Shown here: positions 49,686-61,848 of the stretch, in pieces
Numbering within the stretch: position 1 is the first letter of the stretch
How the letters are laid out: each line of letters starts with the position of its first letter
Source: Colletes latitarsis
Taxonomy: Eukaryota > Arthropoda > Insecta > Hymenoptera > Colletidae
Assembly (NCBI RefSeq): GCF_051014445.1
Contig: NC_135134.1
Coordinates: 30,941,672 to 31,005,671 of the forward strand
Reading direction: 5' to 3'
Length of the DNA stretch: 64,000 bases
Notes under the pieces: model-generated
Database searches by the model: none
Told to the model about the DNA's origin: nothing
What the model saw: the letters and a program-made list of their open reading frames with translations, nothing else
Program-made: the position numbers and the translations under genes

Positions 49686-52600
49686 TGTTTACTAGATCCT
49701 GGGTTTTTTCCGTGTTTGAATCACGTAGTAATGTGGTAACACACTGAAGCAGTCTATTAAACCTGGTTTCGATCAATATTTCAGAGGATAACACCGGTTA
49801 GGTCTGGGTTAGGTCTGGGTTATGCCCGCATCTGGCTCATGATTTTGCCGTCTTCGCATACTTGTTGGCCAGATCCTGGGGTTTTTTCGTGTTTGAATCA
49901 CGTAGTAATGTGGTGACACACTGAAGCAGTCAATTAAACCTGGTTTCGATCAATATTTTAGAGGATAACGCCGGTTAGGTCTGGGTTAGGTCTGGGTTAA
50001 GCCCGCATCTGGCTCATGATTTTGCCGTCTTCGCATACTTGTTGGCCAGATCCTGGAGTTTTTTCGTGTTTGAATCACGTAGTAATGTGGTGACACACTG
50101 AAGCAGTCAATTAAACCTGGTTTCGATCAATATTTTAGAGGATAACACCGGTTAGGTCTGGGTTAGGTCTGGGTTATGCCCGCACCTGGCTCATGATTTT
50201 GCCTTCATCGCATACTTGTTGGCCAGATCCTGGGTTTTTTTCGGGTTTGAATCACGTAGTAATGTGGTACCACACAGAAACAGTCCCCTAAACCTGGATT
50301 CGGACAGTATTTAGGAGGATAACACCGGTTAGGTCTGGGTTAGGTCCGGGATATGCACGCATATGGCTTATACTTTCGCCTTTTTCGCAAACTTGTTGGC
50401 CAGATGCTGGGTTTTTTCCGTGTTTGAATCACGTAGGAATGTGGTAACACACTGAAGCAGTCAATTAAACCTGGTTTCGATCAATATTTCAGAGGATAAC
50501 ACCGGTTAGGTCTGGGTTAGGTCTGGGAAATGCGCGCATCTGGCTTATACTTTCGCCTTCTTCGCATACTTGTTGGCCAGATCCTGGGTTTTTTTCGTGT
50601 TTGAATCACGTAGGAATGTGGTAACACACTGAAGCAGTCAATTAAACCTGGTTTCGATCAATATTTCAGAGGATAACACCGGTTACGTCTGGGTTAGGTC
50701 TGGGAAATGCGCGCATCTGGCTTATACTTTCGCCTTCTTCGCATACTTGTTGGCCAGATCCTGGGTTTTTTCAGTGTTTGAATCACGTAGTGATGTGGTA
50801 ACTCACTGAAGCAGTCAATTAAACCTGGTTTCGATCAATATTTCAGAGGATAACACCGGTTAGGTCTGGGTTAGGTCTGGGTTATGCCCGCATCTGGCTC
50901 ATGATTTTGCCTTCTTCGCATACTTGTTGGCCAGATCTTGGGTTTTTTTCGTGTTTGAATCACGTAGTAATGTGGTAACACACTGAAGCAGTCAATTAAA
51001 CCTGGTTTCGATCAATATTTTAGAGGATAACACCGGTTAGGTCTGGGTTAGGTCTGGGTTATGCCCGCATCTGGCTCATGATTTTGCCTTCATCGCATAC
51101 TTGTTGGCCAGATCCTGGGTTTTTTCCGTGTTTGAATCACGTAGTAATGTGGTCACACACTGAAGCAGTCAATTAAACCTGGTTTCGATCAATATTTCAG
51201 AGGATAACACCGGTTAGGTCTGGGTTAGGTCTGGGAAATGCGCGCATCTGGCTTATTCTTTCGCATTCTTCGCATACTTGTTGGCCAGATCCTGGGTATT
51301 TTCCGTGTTTGAAACACGTAGTAATGTGGTAACACACTGAAGCAGTCAATTAAACCTGGATTCGGTCAGTATTTTAGAGGATAACACCGGTTAGGTCTGG
51401 GTTAGGTCTGGGATGTGCGCGCATTTGGCTTATACTTTCGCCTTCTTCGCATACTTGTTGGCCAGATCCTGGGTTTTTTTCGTGTTTGAATCACGTAGGA
51501 ATGTGGTAACACACTGAAGCAGTCAATTAAACCTGGTTTCGATCAATATTTCAGAGGATAACACCGGTTAGGTCTGGGTTAGGTCTGGGTTATGCCCGCA
51601 TCTGGCTCATGATTTTGCCTTCTTCGCATACTTGTTGGCCAGATCCTAGGTATTTTCCGTGTTTGAATCACGTAGTAATGTGGTAACACACTGAAGCAGT
51701 CAATTAAACCTGGTTTCGATCAATATTTCAGAGGATAACACCGGTTAGGTCTGGGTTAGGTCTGGGAAATGCGCGCATCTGGCTCATGATTTTGCCTTCT
51801 TCGCATACTTGTTGGCCAGATCCTAGGTATTTTCCGTGTTTGAATCACGTAGTAATGTGGTAACACACTGAAGCAGTCAATTAAACCTGGTTTCGATCAA
51901 TATTTCAGAGGATAACACCGGTTAGGTCTGGGTTAGGTCTGGGAAATGCGCGCATCTGGCTTATTCTTTCGCATTCTTCGCATACTTGTTGGCCAGATCC
52001 TGGGTATTTTCCGTGTTTGAAACACGTAGTAATGTGGTAACACACTGAAGCAGTCAACTAAACCTGGTTTCGATCAATATTTCAGAGGATAACACCGGTT
52101 AGGTCTTGGTTAGGTCTGGGAAATGCGCGCATCTGGCTTATTCTTTCGCATTCTTCGCATACTTGTTGGCCAGATCCTGGGTTTTTTTCGTTTTTGAATC
52201 ACGTAGGAATGTGGTAACACACTGAAGCAGTCAATTAAACCTGGTTTCGATCAATATTTCAGAGGATAACACCGGTTAGGTCTGGGTTAGGTCTGGGTTA
52301 TGCCCGCATCTGGCTCATGATTTTGCCTTCTTCGCATACTTGTTGGCCAGATCCTGGGTTTTTTTCGTGTTTGAATCACGTAGGAATGTGGTAACACACT
52401 GAAGCAGTCAATTAAACCTGGTTTCGATCAATATTTCAGAGGATAACACCGGTTATGTCTGGGTTAGGTCTGGGTTATGCCCGCATCTGGCTCATGATTT
52501 TGCCTTCTTCGCATACTTGTTGGCCAGATCCTGTGTTTTTTTCGTGTTTGAATCACGTAGGAATGTGGTAACACACTGAAGCAGTCAATTAAACCTGGTT

Positions 52601-53586
52601 TCGATCAATATTTTAGAGGATAACACCGGTTAGGTCTGGGTTTGGTCTGGGATATGCGCGCATCTGGCTTATACTTTCGCCTTCTTCGCATACTTGTTGG
52701 CCAGATCCTGGGTTTTTTCCGTGTTTGAATCACGTAGTAATGTGGTAACACACTGAGGCAGTCAATTAAACCTGGTTTCGATCAATATTTCAGAGGATAA
52801 CACCGGTTAGGTCTGGGTTAGGTCCGGGATATGCGCGCATATGGCTTATACTTTCGCCTTTTTCGCAAACTTGTTGGCCAGATCCTGGGTTTTTTCCGTG
52901 TTTGAATCACGTAGTAATGTGGTGACACACTGAAGCAGTCAATTAAACCTGGTTTCGATCAATATTTTAGAGGATAACACCGGTTAGGTCTGGGTTAGGT
53001 CTGGGTTATGCCCGCATCTGGCTCATGATTTTGCCTTCTCCGCATACTTGTTGGCCAGATCCTGGGTTTTTTTCGTGTTTGAATCACGTACTAATGTGGT
53101 ACCACACTGAAGCAGTCAATTAAACCTGGTTTCGATCAATATTTTAGAGGATAACACCGGTTAGGTCTGGGTTAGGTCTGGGTTATGCCCGCATCTGGCT
53201 CATGATTATGCCTTCTTCGCATACTTGTTGGCCAGATCCTGGGTTTCTTCTGGTTTGGATCACGTAGTAATGTGGTAACACACTGAAGCAGTCAATTAAA
53301 CCTGGTTTCGATCAATATTTTAGAGGATAACACCGTTTAGGTCTGGGTTAGGTCTGGGTTATGCCCGCATCTGGCTCATGATTATGCCTTCTTCGCATAC
53401 TTGTTGGCCAGATCCTGGGTTTCTTCTGGTTTGAATCACGTAGTAATGTGGTAACACACTGAAGCAGTCAATTAAACCTGGTTTCGATCAATATTTTAGA
53501 GGATAACACCGGTTAGGTCTTGGTTAGGTCTGGGTTATACCAGCATCTGGCTCATGATTTTGCCTTCTTCGCATACGTGTTGGCCA
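49686..53586 (+). repeat. 177-bp satellite array S4 (22 monomers)
   Basis: The length, less the 9-bp overlap, is 22 times 177 minus two 176-bp TTCTTCTGG-type monomers (near 53230 and 53420). The TCCACTAAACC-type marker occurs once, altered to TCCCCTAAACC at 50284. The first two-thirds resembles the left part of S2 and most of S3; the last monomers, before U4, are of the type that precedes U1 and U2. Confidence 0.97.
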
Positions 53587-54047
53587 CGTGTTGACGATAA
53601 AACTGTAAGATAAAGGATGAATTAAGTTCCAAGTCCCTAAAATTTTCCAAATCATAGATTTAAAAATGATTTAGATATTTACATGATTTTAGTGTGGGTA
53701 TTTATACAAGTATGTAAATCTCTATTTATGCATAACATGTTACCCCTAAATGGGCAAGTTAATGAATTATATACATGTTAATTGTATAATAATAACCCTT
53801 TGTTCCTCATAAAAATTCACAACTGAATTGCTATCATTCTAAAAAAATCCATCCCAAAATATATTATCAAAACTAGTAATAAATTATTTGAACAAGGTGA
53901 TAACAGATTTGAAATATTTAATAAAATTTAAATACCAGATATTGATAGTATTAATAAAATATAATATTAATACTATTTTGACACTGTTATTTGATTTTAA
54001 TATTAATTATAGATACTTTGATTATTGATTTATTAAAACATAAAGTT

Positions 54048-54320
54048 AATGAAGTCCCAGTAGATTATAAATATTTTAAAGAGCATGAATTAGCATAGAA
54101 TTTCATAAAAAATTTGATGAGTGATAGAAGTAACTTGAATAATCTGAATTTTGTAGCTTTTACTATATCTTTGGATATGGAATCACAGATTCATTTTATT
54201 AATAAAAATAGAGATAGTACTGATGATTTACTCAGACTCGTTAAAGTAAGTGGGCCAAGTGGGAAGAATATTAAGATAGATGGATAGATATTGGTAAAAG
54301 TATACTTCTTGTCCTTATAT
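54048..54320 (+). pseudogene. Possible Merlin transposase fragment (U4)
   Basis: Counterpart of 1378-1650 with the same stops; tentative. Confidence 0.4.
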
Positions 54321-54428
54321 AGGAAATCTTTAATATTACAAATAAACTCTTTCTGTAAAATCTTGAACTTATCATTATAATTTATAGAATTAAAGTCAAC
54401 GCATCTAATAATGAAAGTGAACTGAAGT

Positions 54429-54585
54429 ATTTTATAGACTTGTCAAGAACGTTTTTTGGTATATTCCTAGCAAACGACCCGTTCAACGATCGGGATGAGT
54501 TATACGTAATTCGATTCGTCTAATTCAGTATATTATTTCATTAGTATATGCATTTCATTATCTGCGGAAATTCGGTATTTTTACA
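54429..54585 (+). repeat. Left arm of long inverted repeat (U4)
   Basis: Counterpart of 1759-1915, paired with 57218-57378 on the minus strand. Confidence 0.7.
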
Positions 54586-55198
54586 AAGTAACTAAGTATT
54601 TTAAATATATTCTGATAGGTTCACAGGTGGAAACAAGTGACTGTCGTTACCTGTGTTCAAAATGCCAGCTAGTAAAATGCTAATTTGTTAACAATAACAT
54701 TTGTTGAATGAAATTTCTGCTATTTCTGCAAATATCTCATTGAATAAATCACCATCTTTCTATTATATATACATTTACTAAATACATAATGGCTCAGGTA
54801 TCCAATGAAGTTACTCTTATTGGAAATATAAAATATTGATAGTATTATATGTTAGAAAAAAGTGGTGTCTTCAATTTAATTCATGTAAGCATCAGTAATG
54901 AGATCTTGAAAATTGACGCTGTGATTAATTTTCAAATGGCCTCTGTGCCATTATTTCTACAACAAAATGTTGATTCATCAGTCTCTATCTACTCTACCCT
55001 TCCACAATTGCTGCGCAGTATTTTTATTTAATGTTAGTTATATAATATATCACGACATTGCTCATAATTATACGTTAGCATATATGGTAATTTTAAAACA
55101 ATATCTGTAACTGAGTTTGTTTTTAGAAAACCACGTTCTTTGCTTTTCAAATATCTTTATATAATGCAATGGCTTTTAAAAACTAAGGGTATAAACAT

Positions 55199-55525
55199 CT
55201 CACCGTAAACCGTAAATAGTTTACATTTTAAAGATCCAGAAACAGGCGCTCATACGAATAAAACAGAAACTACGTGGAAGCATAGTAAACACTTTTTGCC
55301 TGAATATTGTCGGTTAGTATTTGCAGTTCCACACGTTTTTTAATATGTTTTTCTAACATATAATACAAAATAATAAATATTATATTTTCTATTTTCAGCA
55401 AAAAAGATAATTTCATTGGGTACTTAAGCCATTACGTGTTTTATAAACCTTCCAAGCAAGGAAAGGATGATTTATTTAATCAGTTCTTAAAAGAAATTTC
55501 AGAAATTTCATTTGATGATGATTGA
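55199..55525 (+). pseudogene. Merlin-type transposase C-terminal remnant with intron (U4)
   Basis: Same motifs, intron (about 55313-55398) and stop (55523-55525) as in U1. Confidence 0.82.
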
Positions 55526-55842
55526 TTCTGTAAAAAATCAAAATATACCAGACTTAGATGATAATGAAATTTAATAATAAAAACAAGTTAAGCCAACGTA
55601 CTGCGTGCAATAGTAATTTACTATATATTGTAAACACTGTCAGCGGCGGGGAGACATTTTTTACTGTTGCTGCATGTACTGTCTACATACCTGGTTTTAA
55701 TACTGTCCACCTGACCGACTCGTGGAAGTTCTATGCCTAAAAAAATGATTTTTATGCATCATACAAATTCTTCTACAAATTCCCATTTGACAATGTAGAA
55801 TAGATCCAATTAGATAAATTATTTATAATTTTTAAAATGAAC

Positions 55843-57016
55843 ATAGCAACGATTTAATGTTAATCATTACATTACCAATCTTTCCAGATATTAGTTTAAA
55901 ACCATCACCAACTTTAATATCAACCGGGTTTTGTAGATTTTTGGATTCATAAAAGTACTCATCTGTGTTTATTATGTGATCTGAGCAACCACTATCTAGT
56001 AGCCATTTAATATTTCTACTTCTTCTATTTTGCTACTTTTCATTACTTCAACCTTGAATGAATTGTAATTTCTACTGTCATCTAGACTCGAATTTCCAGC
56101 CACTTTTCTATCGTGTCTATTTTGTATATGTTTGAAAAGGTTGCCTTTTGTAATAATTATTAAAGTTTTCTGGGCAGTAACGTTGGATGTGCCCTGACTT
56201 ATTACACTGACTTAACATACCGCTTCAGTAGTCGTTGCACTGCTATGCTGATTATCCTTTGAATTGAGATACTTGTTCTGATTGCGTTGTACGTGTCGAA
56301 ACCTATGACCTCTAGGATTTTTAGTTAAATTTGAACTAAACGTGCGAGTGTAATTTCTGCTGTACTCAAAGTAGTAACTTTTACCGTTTCTCTTTTGATA
56401 CTCTAACAGTAATTTAGATTTTACATACTCAACTGTTTTCTCCTTCGTTGGCAGTGCATCAATAATATCAACAATACGTGAGAAGTTAACGTTAATAACA
56501 GATAATTCAATTTATCCTCTTCATTCACAGTCTCACCAGTATTTTTGAGCCTATTTATATGCGTTTCAAATTCGTTAAAGAAGTCACTTGGATTTTCACC
56601 TTCTTTCATTTTTAATTCTAACAATCTTCTTTTACACAATAGCTTTACTGCACTGTTTTTAACTAGATAAATTTCGTCAAGCTTTGCAATCATATTTTTC
56701 GCAGTCGTTTCTGATATTATTAATTCTAACTGAGTGTTTGAAATACTGTTTACGATGTAACTTTTTGCTTTAATTTCCTTTTTTATTCCAATCTTCGACT
56801 CTTATTTCAGCCGGTCTTTCATCATGTAGAATAACCTCGTTACAGTCTTTCATTTCTAAAAATAAATTTAGCCTGAATTTCCAGTTCCATAAAATATTTG
56901 TAACATGAAATCGTCCTTTTTTTCACTTGCCATGCTTCAAACTTAGGTTATCTTCCTTTCACAACTAAATTTCTTTTCTTTACTGTTAACGAACAAACCA
57001 CGGACCTCTGCTACCA
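55843..57016 (-). pseudogene. Copia gag-protease remnant (U4)
   Basis: Primer-binding site at 57005-57016, gag core at 56421-56693, zinc knuckle and protease fragment; same breaks as in the other units. Confidence 0.85.
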
Positions 57017-57204
57017 TGTTAAAATACTGTTTATATTATTTATTATAATGAATCTTGTTACAAAACAAACACACTTATTTTCCATTGTGAAAAGAAAACT
57101 TAAAAAATAAAAGAACATTCCTCGACGTGTGCTTCTCTCACAAACACACACACACACTCCTAAACACTAAAGAAACTAACGAATTTTAAGTCATATTTCT
57201 AACA
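57017..57204 (-). repeat. Copia LTR (U4)
   Basis: 188-bp TGTTA...TAACA segment beside the primer-binding site; one private change (TTAAAAAATAAAAG near 57101). Confidence 0.65.
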
Positions 57205-57217
57205 ATAACAGTAACAG

Positions 57218-57378
57218 TTTATAAAAAAATAACGAATTTCCACAGATGCATAGAAATGCATATCAATAATGTACTGAATTAGGCGAATCGAATAATGTAT
57301 AACTCACCCCGATCCGTGAACGGGCCTAGCGTTTGCTAGGAATGTTCCATAACTTTTCAACAAAGTCTAAAATTTTTC
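57218..57378 (-). repeat. Right arm of long inverted repeat (U4)
   Basis: Counterpart of 4540-4700, without the 5 extra bases of U2 and U3. Confidence 0.7.
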
Positions 57379-57463
57379 CCAAGGGTTTTTGAATACCTAT
57401 ACACTGTATAGATATCCTGTTTCCTTCAACCGAACGACACGTGTCCCTAAAAAATATATTTAT

Positions 57464-57558
57464 AAAGTAAGTCGGTCAAGTAGGAAGAATATTCAGATAT
57501 TTAAGAATATGAATGTATTGGTAAAAATATCCATTCCTCTTACCTTTATGTCCTGTGT
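57464..57558 (+). pseudogene. Second Merlin-like or unknown fragment (U4)
   Basis: Direct repeat of the end of 54048-54320; same form as in U1. Confidence 0.4.
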
Positions 57559-57782
57559 ATTGGATAATATAGATTTACATACTTTTACCGCTGAATTCGA
57601 AATTCTGAACTAAACATAGGTACAGGACTCGTCAAAACCGTTTTTCATTCTTTTTATAGTTTTATCTGTTTTCCAAAAAACAACCAATTAAATTAAGTTG
57701 CAAGAATGCAAAAGCGATAAAACTTACAGAGGCTTTAAATGTTTACTTAAGACTTTGCCTTTTGTAAAAACCGGCGATATTG

Positions 57783-57784
<2 letters not shown>

Positions 57785-57815
<31 letters not shown>
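57785..57815. repeat. TG microsatellite, longest allele (U4)
   Basis: 31 bases of TG, against 19 in U1 and 11 in U2 and U3. Confidence 0.9.
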
Positions 57816-57819
<4 letters not shown>

Positions 57820-58064
57820 CGTCGTACGTTCGTGCCCGGTGCAGTAAAACACGTGCATCGATCTAAGTTACGTACGTTCCTCACGTGCCACTTTCTCAAT
57901 CTATACTTTTAAATAAAAATTTTCGATGAGGTGCATTTGTAGCTATTACGTGTAGCATCATGAGCAAACTCTTAGAAAATCACTCCTACTCCTCATTTGG
58001 ACAGAATTTTTACTTTCATGATTATAGCGAAAAGTCGTTTTCCTGCTCGGGGAACACATATGTA

Positions 58065-59443
58065 CAGGGTGTTCGGCCACCCCTGGGAAAAATTTTAATG
58101 GGGGATTCTAGATGCCAAAATACGAAAATACAGACGAAAATCAAGAATACCAATTTGTTGATAGAGGCTACGTTAAAAAGTTATTAACAATTAAACTAAA
58201 AAATTTCAAATCGTTCTGGAAAAATTGTTATCGGTTGCGGGGGTCAATTACAATCATTTTTGGTGAATACACATACCTCCGAAATCTTACCCACTTTCGA
58301 GATAAAAATTCGAGAATGTGTGAAATTTGTTCGATGGAAAAGAAAAATTTCAAATCGTTTTGGAAAAATTATCTTCGGTTGCGGGGGTTACTTACAACCA
58401 TTTTGGGTGAATCGTCATATCCCCCTAATCATGCGCATTTTCAAGAAAGAAATTCAGTACGGGCGGAACTTTAAACGTTAACAACTTTTTAATAAAGCCT
58501 CCATTAACAAATTGGTATTCTTGATTTTCGTCTTACTTTGGTCTCTAGAATCCCCTGGGAGAAATTGTAATGGGAGATTCTAGAGGTTAAAGTAGAACGA
58601 AAATCAAGAATACCAATTTGTTGATGGAGTAATACGATACTAAACAAAGTTATTGACGTTTAAAGTTCCGCTCTTACTTTCGAATTTTTTTCTCGAAAAT
58701 GCGCAGGATTTCGTATGTGGTATGTCTATTCACCGAAAATAATTGTAATTGACCCCCGAAACCGAAAGTAATTTTTTCAGAACGATTTGAAATTTTCTTT
58801 TTCTTTCGTCGAAAAATTTAGGCACTGCCTGTCGATTTTTCTTAAAAATTCCTTTCTGATTTTTATTCAGTTTGTAAAATAGTTGTTTAATAATACTCTT
58901 TGTGTAGGTACCCATGAGCTCTACTCGCGAAAAAAAAACGTTTCATTGGAATATATTCACTATTCACTATATCAGTAGGAGTTGCGGGGGCTGTTTGAAA
59001 ATTTGACCAGTTATATGGGATTTTTCTCACTTTACGGGGTCAAGGAACAACTTTTCCAACATCTCTACATATTCTCCATTAAAATATGCGTTGTGTTGCT
59101 GTTTGAAACATTAAAATCGTTCGATCCGGCTGTCGACCAAAAAAAAAAAATGCTTGTTACTGACCCCTGCAACGAAAACTAATTCTTCCAAGACGATTCG
59201 AAATTCTTTTTTACTTGAATTTTTTTTGTCGAAACTGAGTAGGATTTCGGGGGTACGATTCTAACTGACCTCCGCGACCAACAATAATTTTTTCAGAACG
59301 ATTTGAAATTTTTTTATTTAATGTTATTAATAACTACTTTTTAACGAAACCTCAGTCGAAAAATTGATATTCTTAATTTTCGTCTTATTTTGGCTTCTAG
59401 AATCTCCCATTAAAATTTTTCCCAGGTGTGGCCAAACACCCTG
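58065..59443. mobile_element. Non-autonomous CAGGG-ended DNA transposon, element a (U4)
   Basis: 1,379 bp, TA-flanked, as in U1, with private TTTCAAGAAAG near 58439 where the others read TTTCGAGAAAG. Confidence 0.75.
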
Positions 59444-59682
59444 TATATATTAAATCAATATTAATGAAATTACACCTTGACCGAATTCATTTCAATCCCC
59501 ACACTAATACATATATTGTGTGTATGTACCATAAATGGTCGAGAATGGAGTCACCTTTCCTATACTGGTATTATTAGATGGTCGCAGGTCCTGCATAAAT
59601 TTCAATTTACATAATTTTTGTTTTGAGTAAACTCATTTTACTTTTTTGTATATTATTACCTAATGCAACTCATATTTTCCAG

Positions 59683-60854
59683 CCATGCGATGTAGGAATA
59701 TTTAGACGATTAAAAGTTGCATGGCGAAGGGTAGTGCAGGAACATAGACAAAGTACGTAGGTAGACTAAACCCATTACGAAGGTGAATTTCGCACCAATA
59801 TATCATACCATATATAAATTCCATGAAGAAGGAAATGCTTTTAAAGCTTGTGGTGGCCTATGACCGTTTAACTCAAATACAATTTACTAGACAAAACGTA
59901 TTTCAGAAAGAAGAAAATAAATTAGAATTCATGTCTCCAGATGAAACTGACATCAATGACAGCAATATAGGTAGTTTTACATAGCATTCAAGAGCATATT
60001 CCAGATGATCTGAGAGGGGAACAATTTTCTTTTCTATATAGAAAATATTAAAATACAATCGGGACACAACTAAGACACAACACAAGACACAACTCGCAGA
60101 GAGAAAGCACTGCTGATGTTCAACGCAGTGCAGTTCATAGTAACAGTAAAACCAATACCAGTGTAGAAGACTAATTTAACAACGTTTCGCTAGAAGAAAC
60201 TAATATATGATATACTGATCATTAATTAACTTTAATATTTCATGACAATGATGCTTTTACTTTTTTCTAATGGGAATTGTTTTGTTTCCGATGGTACTGA
60301 AATCAAACTACATTAATTCTACAACGTTACTTTACTTATTTTCTCGTAAAGACAAAGATTCTTCAGAATCTATTCTGGATAAACATTATCAACATTATCA
60401 AAAAATTGAAAAAACAACAAAGAAAAGAAAAGAAAAGAAAAGAAATATAGAAAGGTGTGTGCAATCAAAGTTACATCAAAGACATGGAAATAGACTCAGC
60501 TTGAAAAAATAGAAGCAATTGATAACCAGGAAAAAGAAAAACAAAGAATGAAAGAAGAACGATTAGAAAAGAAAAAAACAAGCCGAGAAATTAAAAGAAG
60601 AAAAGCTATTGAAAAAAGAAAGAAAAACAGAAAAATGAAAAGGAAAAGGAGAAAGAAAAGCAAGACGAAGAGAAGGAGAAATGTAAAACTCAAACTAAAA
60701 ATAAAAATAAAGTTAAGAACGTGAAAAGAAAATAATAAATAATATTATTGTGTTGTTTTTACAGGGTGAATGTAGTAACTGAACCAGGTGGTTATGACTA
60801 TGCAACATTTTTATTAGCATCTTTTTCAAACTCCACTTGGAACAACACTGTACG
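59683..60854 (+). pseudogene. pogo/Tigger-type transposase C-terminal remnant (U4)
   Basis: Same motifs and lesions as in U1; acceptor ends at 60764. The part before about 59900 follows U1 (GCGAAGGGTAGTGCAGG) while the part after it follows U3 (TGTCTCC, 5 AAAAG units). Confidence 0.75.
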
Positions 60855-61159
60855 TATGTATGTATGGGATTATCAGGAACCGTGTTTGTTCGTTAATCGG
60901 CACACTCGTATTTATTTCGTTAAACACAGTCACACCTACTACGTACTTTTCTTCAATCTTTCTCCCTTCCGTGCTGTCTTTTCTCGCTTTCTGGGTTATT
61001 CACCCATCAGCTGTTCGGCCGTACGCTCGCCGCGTGTTGACGGCTTTTTCGGCGGTAACCGTCTTCGCTCGTGCAAGCTCGTGGACAGCGAACGATTCGC
61101 TGTTCGGCCAAAAATTCGTGCGCGATTTAATAATTTTCAACTGCACGGTTCCCTACATA
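60855..61159. other. GC-richer stretch of unknown origin (U4)
   Basis: Counterpart of 8181-8485, with private CTCCCTTCC near 60963. Confidence 0.5.
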
Positions 61160-61838
61160 CAGGGTGTTCGGCCATCCATGGGAAAAATTTTAATGGGGGA
61201 TTCTAGAGGTAAAAATAAGACGAAAATCAAGAATACCAATTAGTTGATGGAGGCACTGTTAAAAAGTTATTAATGTTTAAAGTTCCGCTCGTACTGAATT
61301 TTTTTCTCGAAAATGCGCAAGATTTCGGGGGTATGTCTATACATAAAAAATGATTGTCACCGACCCTCGCAACTGAAAACAATTTTTCACAGAACGATTT
61401 GAAATCTTTTTTTTTCATCGAAAAATATAGGCACCCGATTAGATTTTCGGTAAGGAATTTTTTCCTCGAAAGTGCGTAGGATTTCGGGGGTATGTGTAAT
61501 GACCAAAAATGATTGTAATTGACCCCTGCAACCGAAAATAATTTTTTTAGAAAAATTTTTGAAAAATTTCTTTTTCGCCGAAAAATATCAACACATACTC
61601 GAATTTTTTTCTCGAAACTGAGTAGGATTTCGAATATATGTCTATTCACTGAAAATGCTTGTAATTGACCTCCGCAGCCGAAAATAATTTTTCCGGAACG
61701 ATTTGAAATTTTTGAATTTAATTGTTAATAACTTTTTAACGAAGCCTCCATCAACAAATTGGTATTCTTGATTTTCGTCTTAGTTTGGCCTCTAGAATCT
61801 CCTATTAAAATGTTTCTCAGGGCTGGCCGAACACCCTG
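61160..61838. mobile_element. Non-autonomous CAGGG-ended DNA transposon, element b (U4)
   Basis: 679 bp, TA-flanked. The left part matches U1 (AGGTAAAAAT, CCAATTAGTTG), the middle U3, and the right end U2. Confidence 0.78.
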
Positions 61839-61848
61839 TATACTACTA

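Larger units (their letters stand above)
53587..61848 (+). repeat. Composite TE-derived long unit U4 (8,262 bp)
   Basis: Same order of parts as U1 and the longest copy, owing mainly to a (TG)15.5 run at 57785-57815. It carries the 8 bp near 55120 absent from U1, shares the 48-bp segment near 57920 with U1, the element-b middle with U3, and the right end with U2. At the right junction 12 bp (CAGATCCATGGT in U2) are missing after TGTTGGT. Unrecognised stretches correspond to those in U1. Confidence 0.95.
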
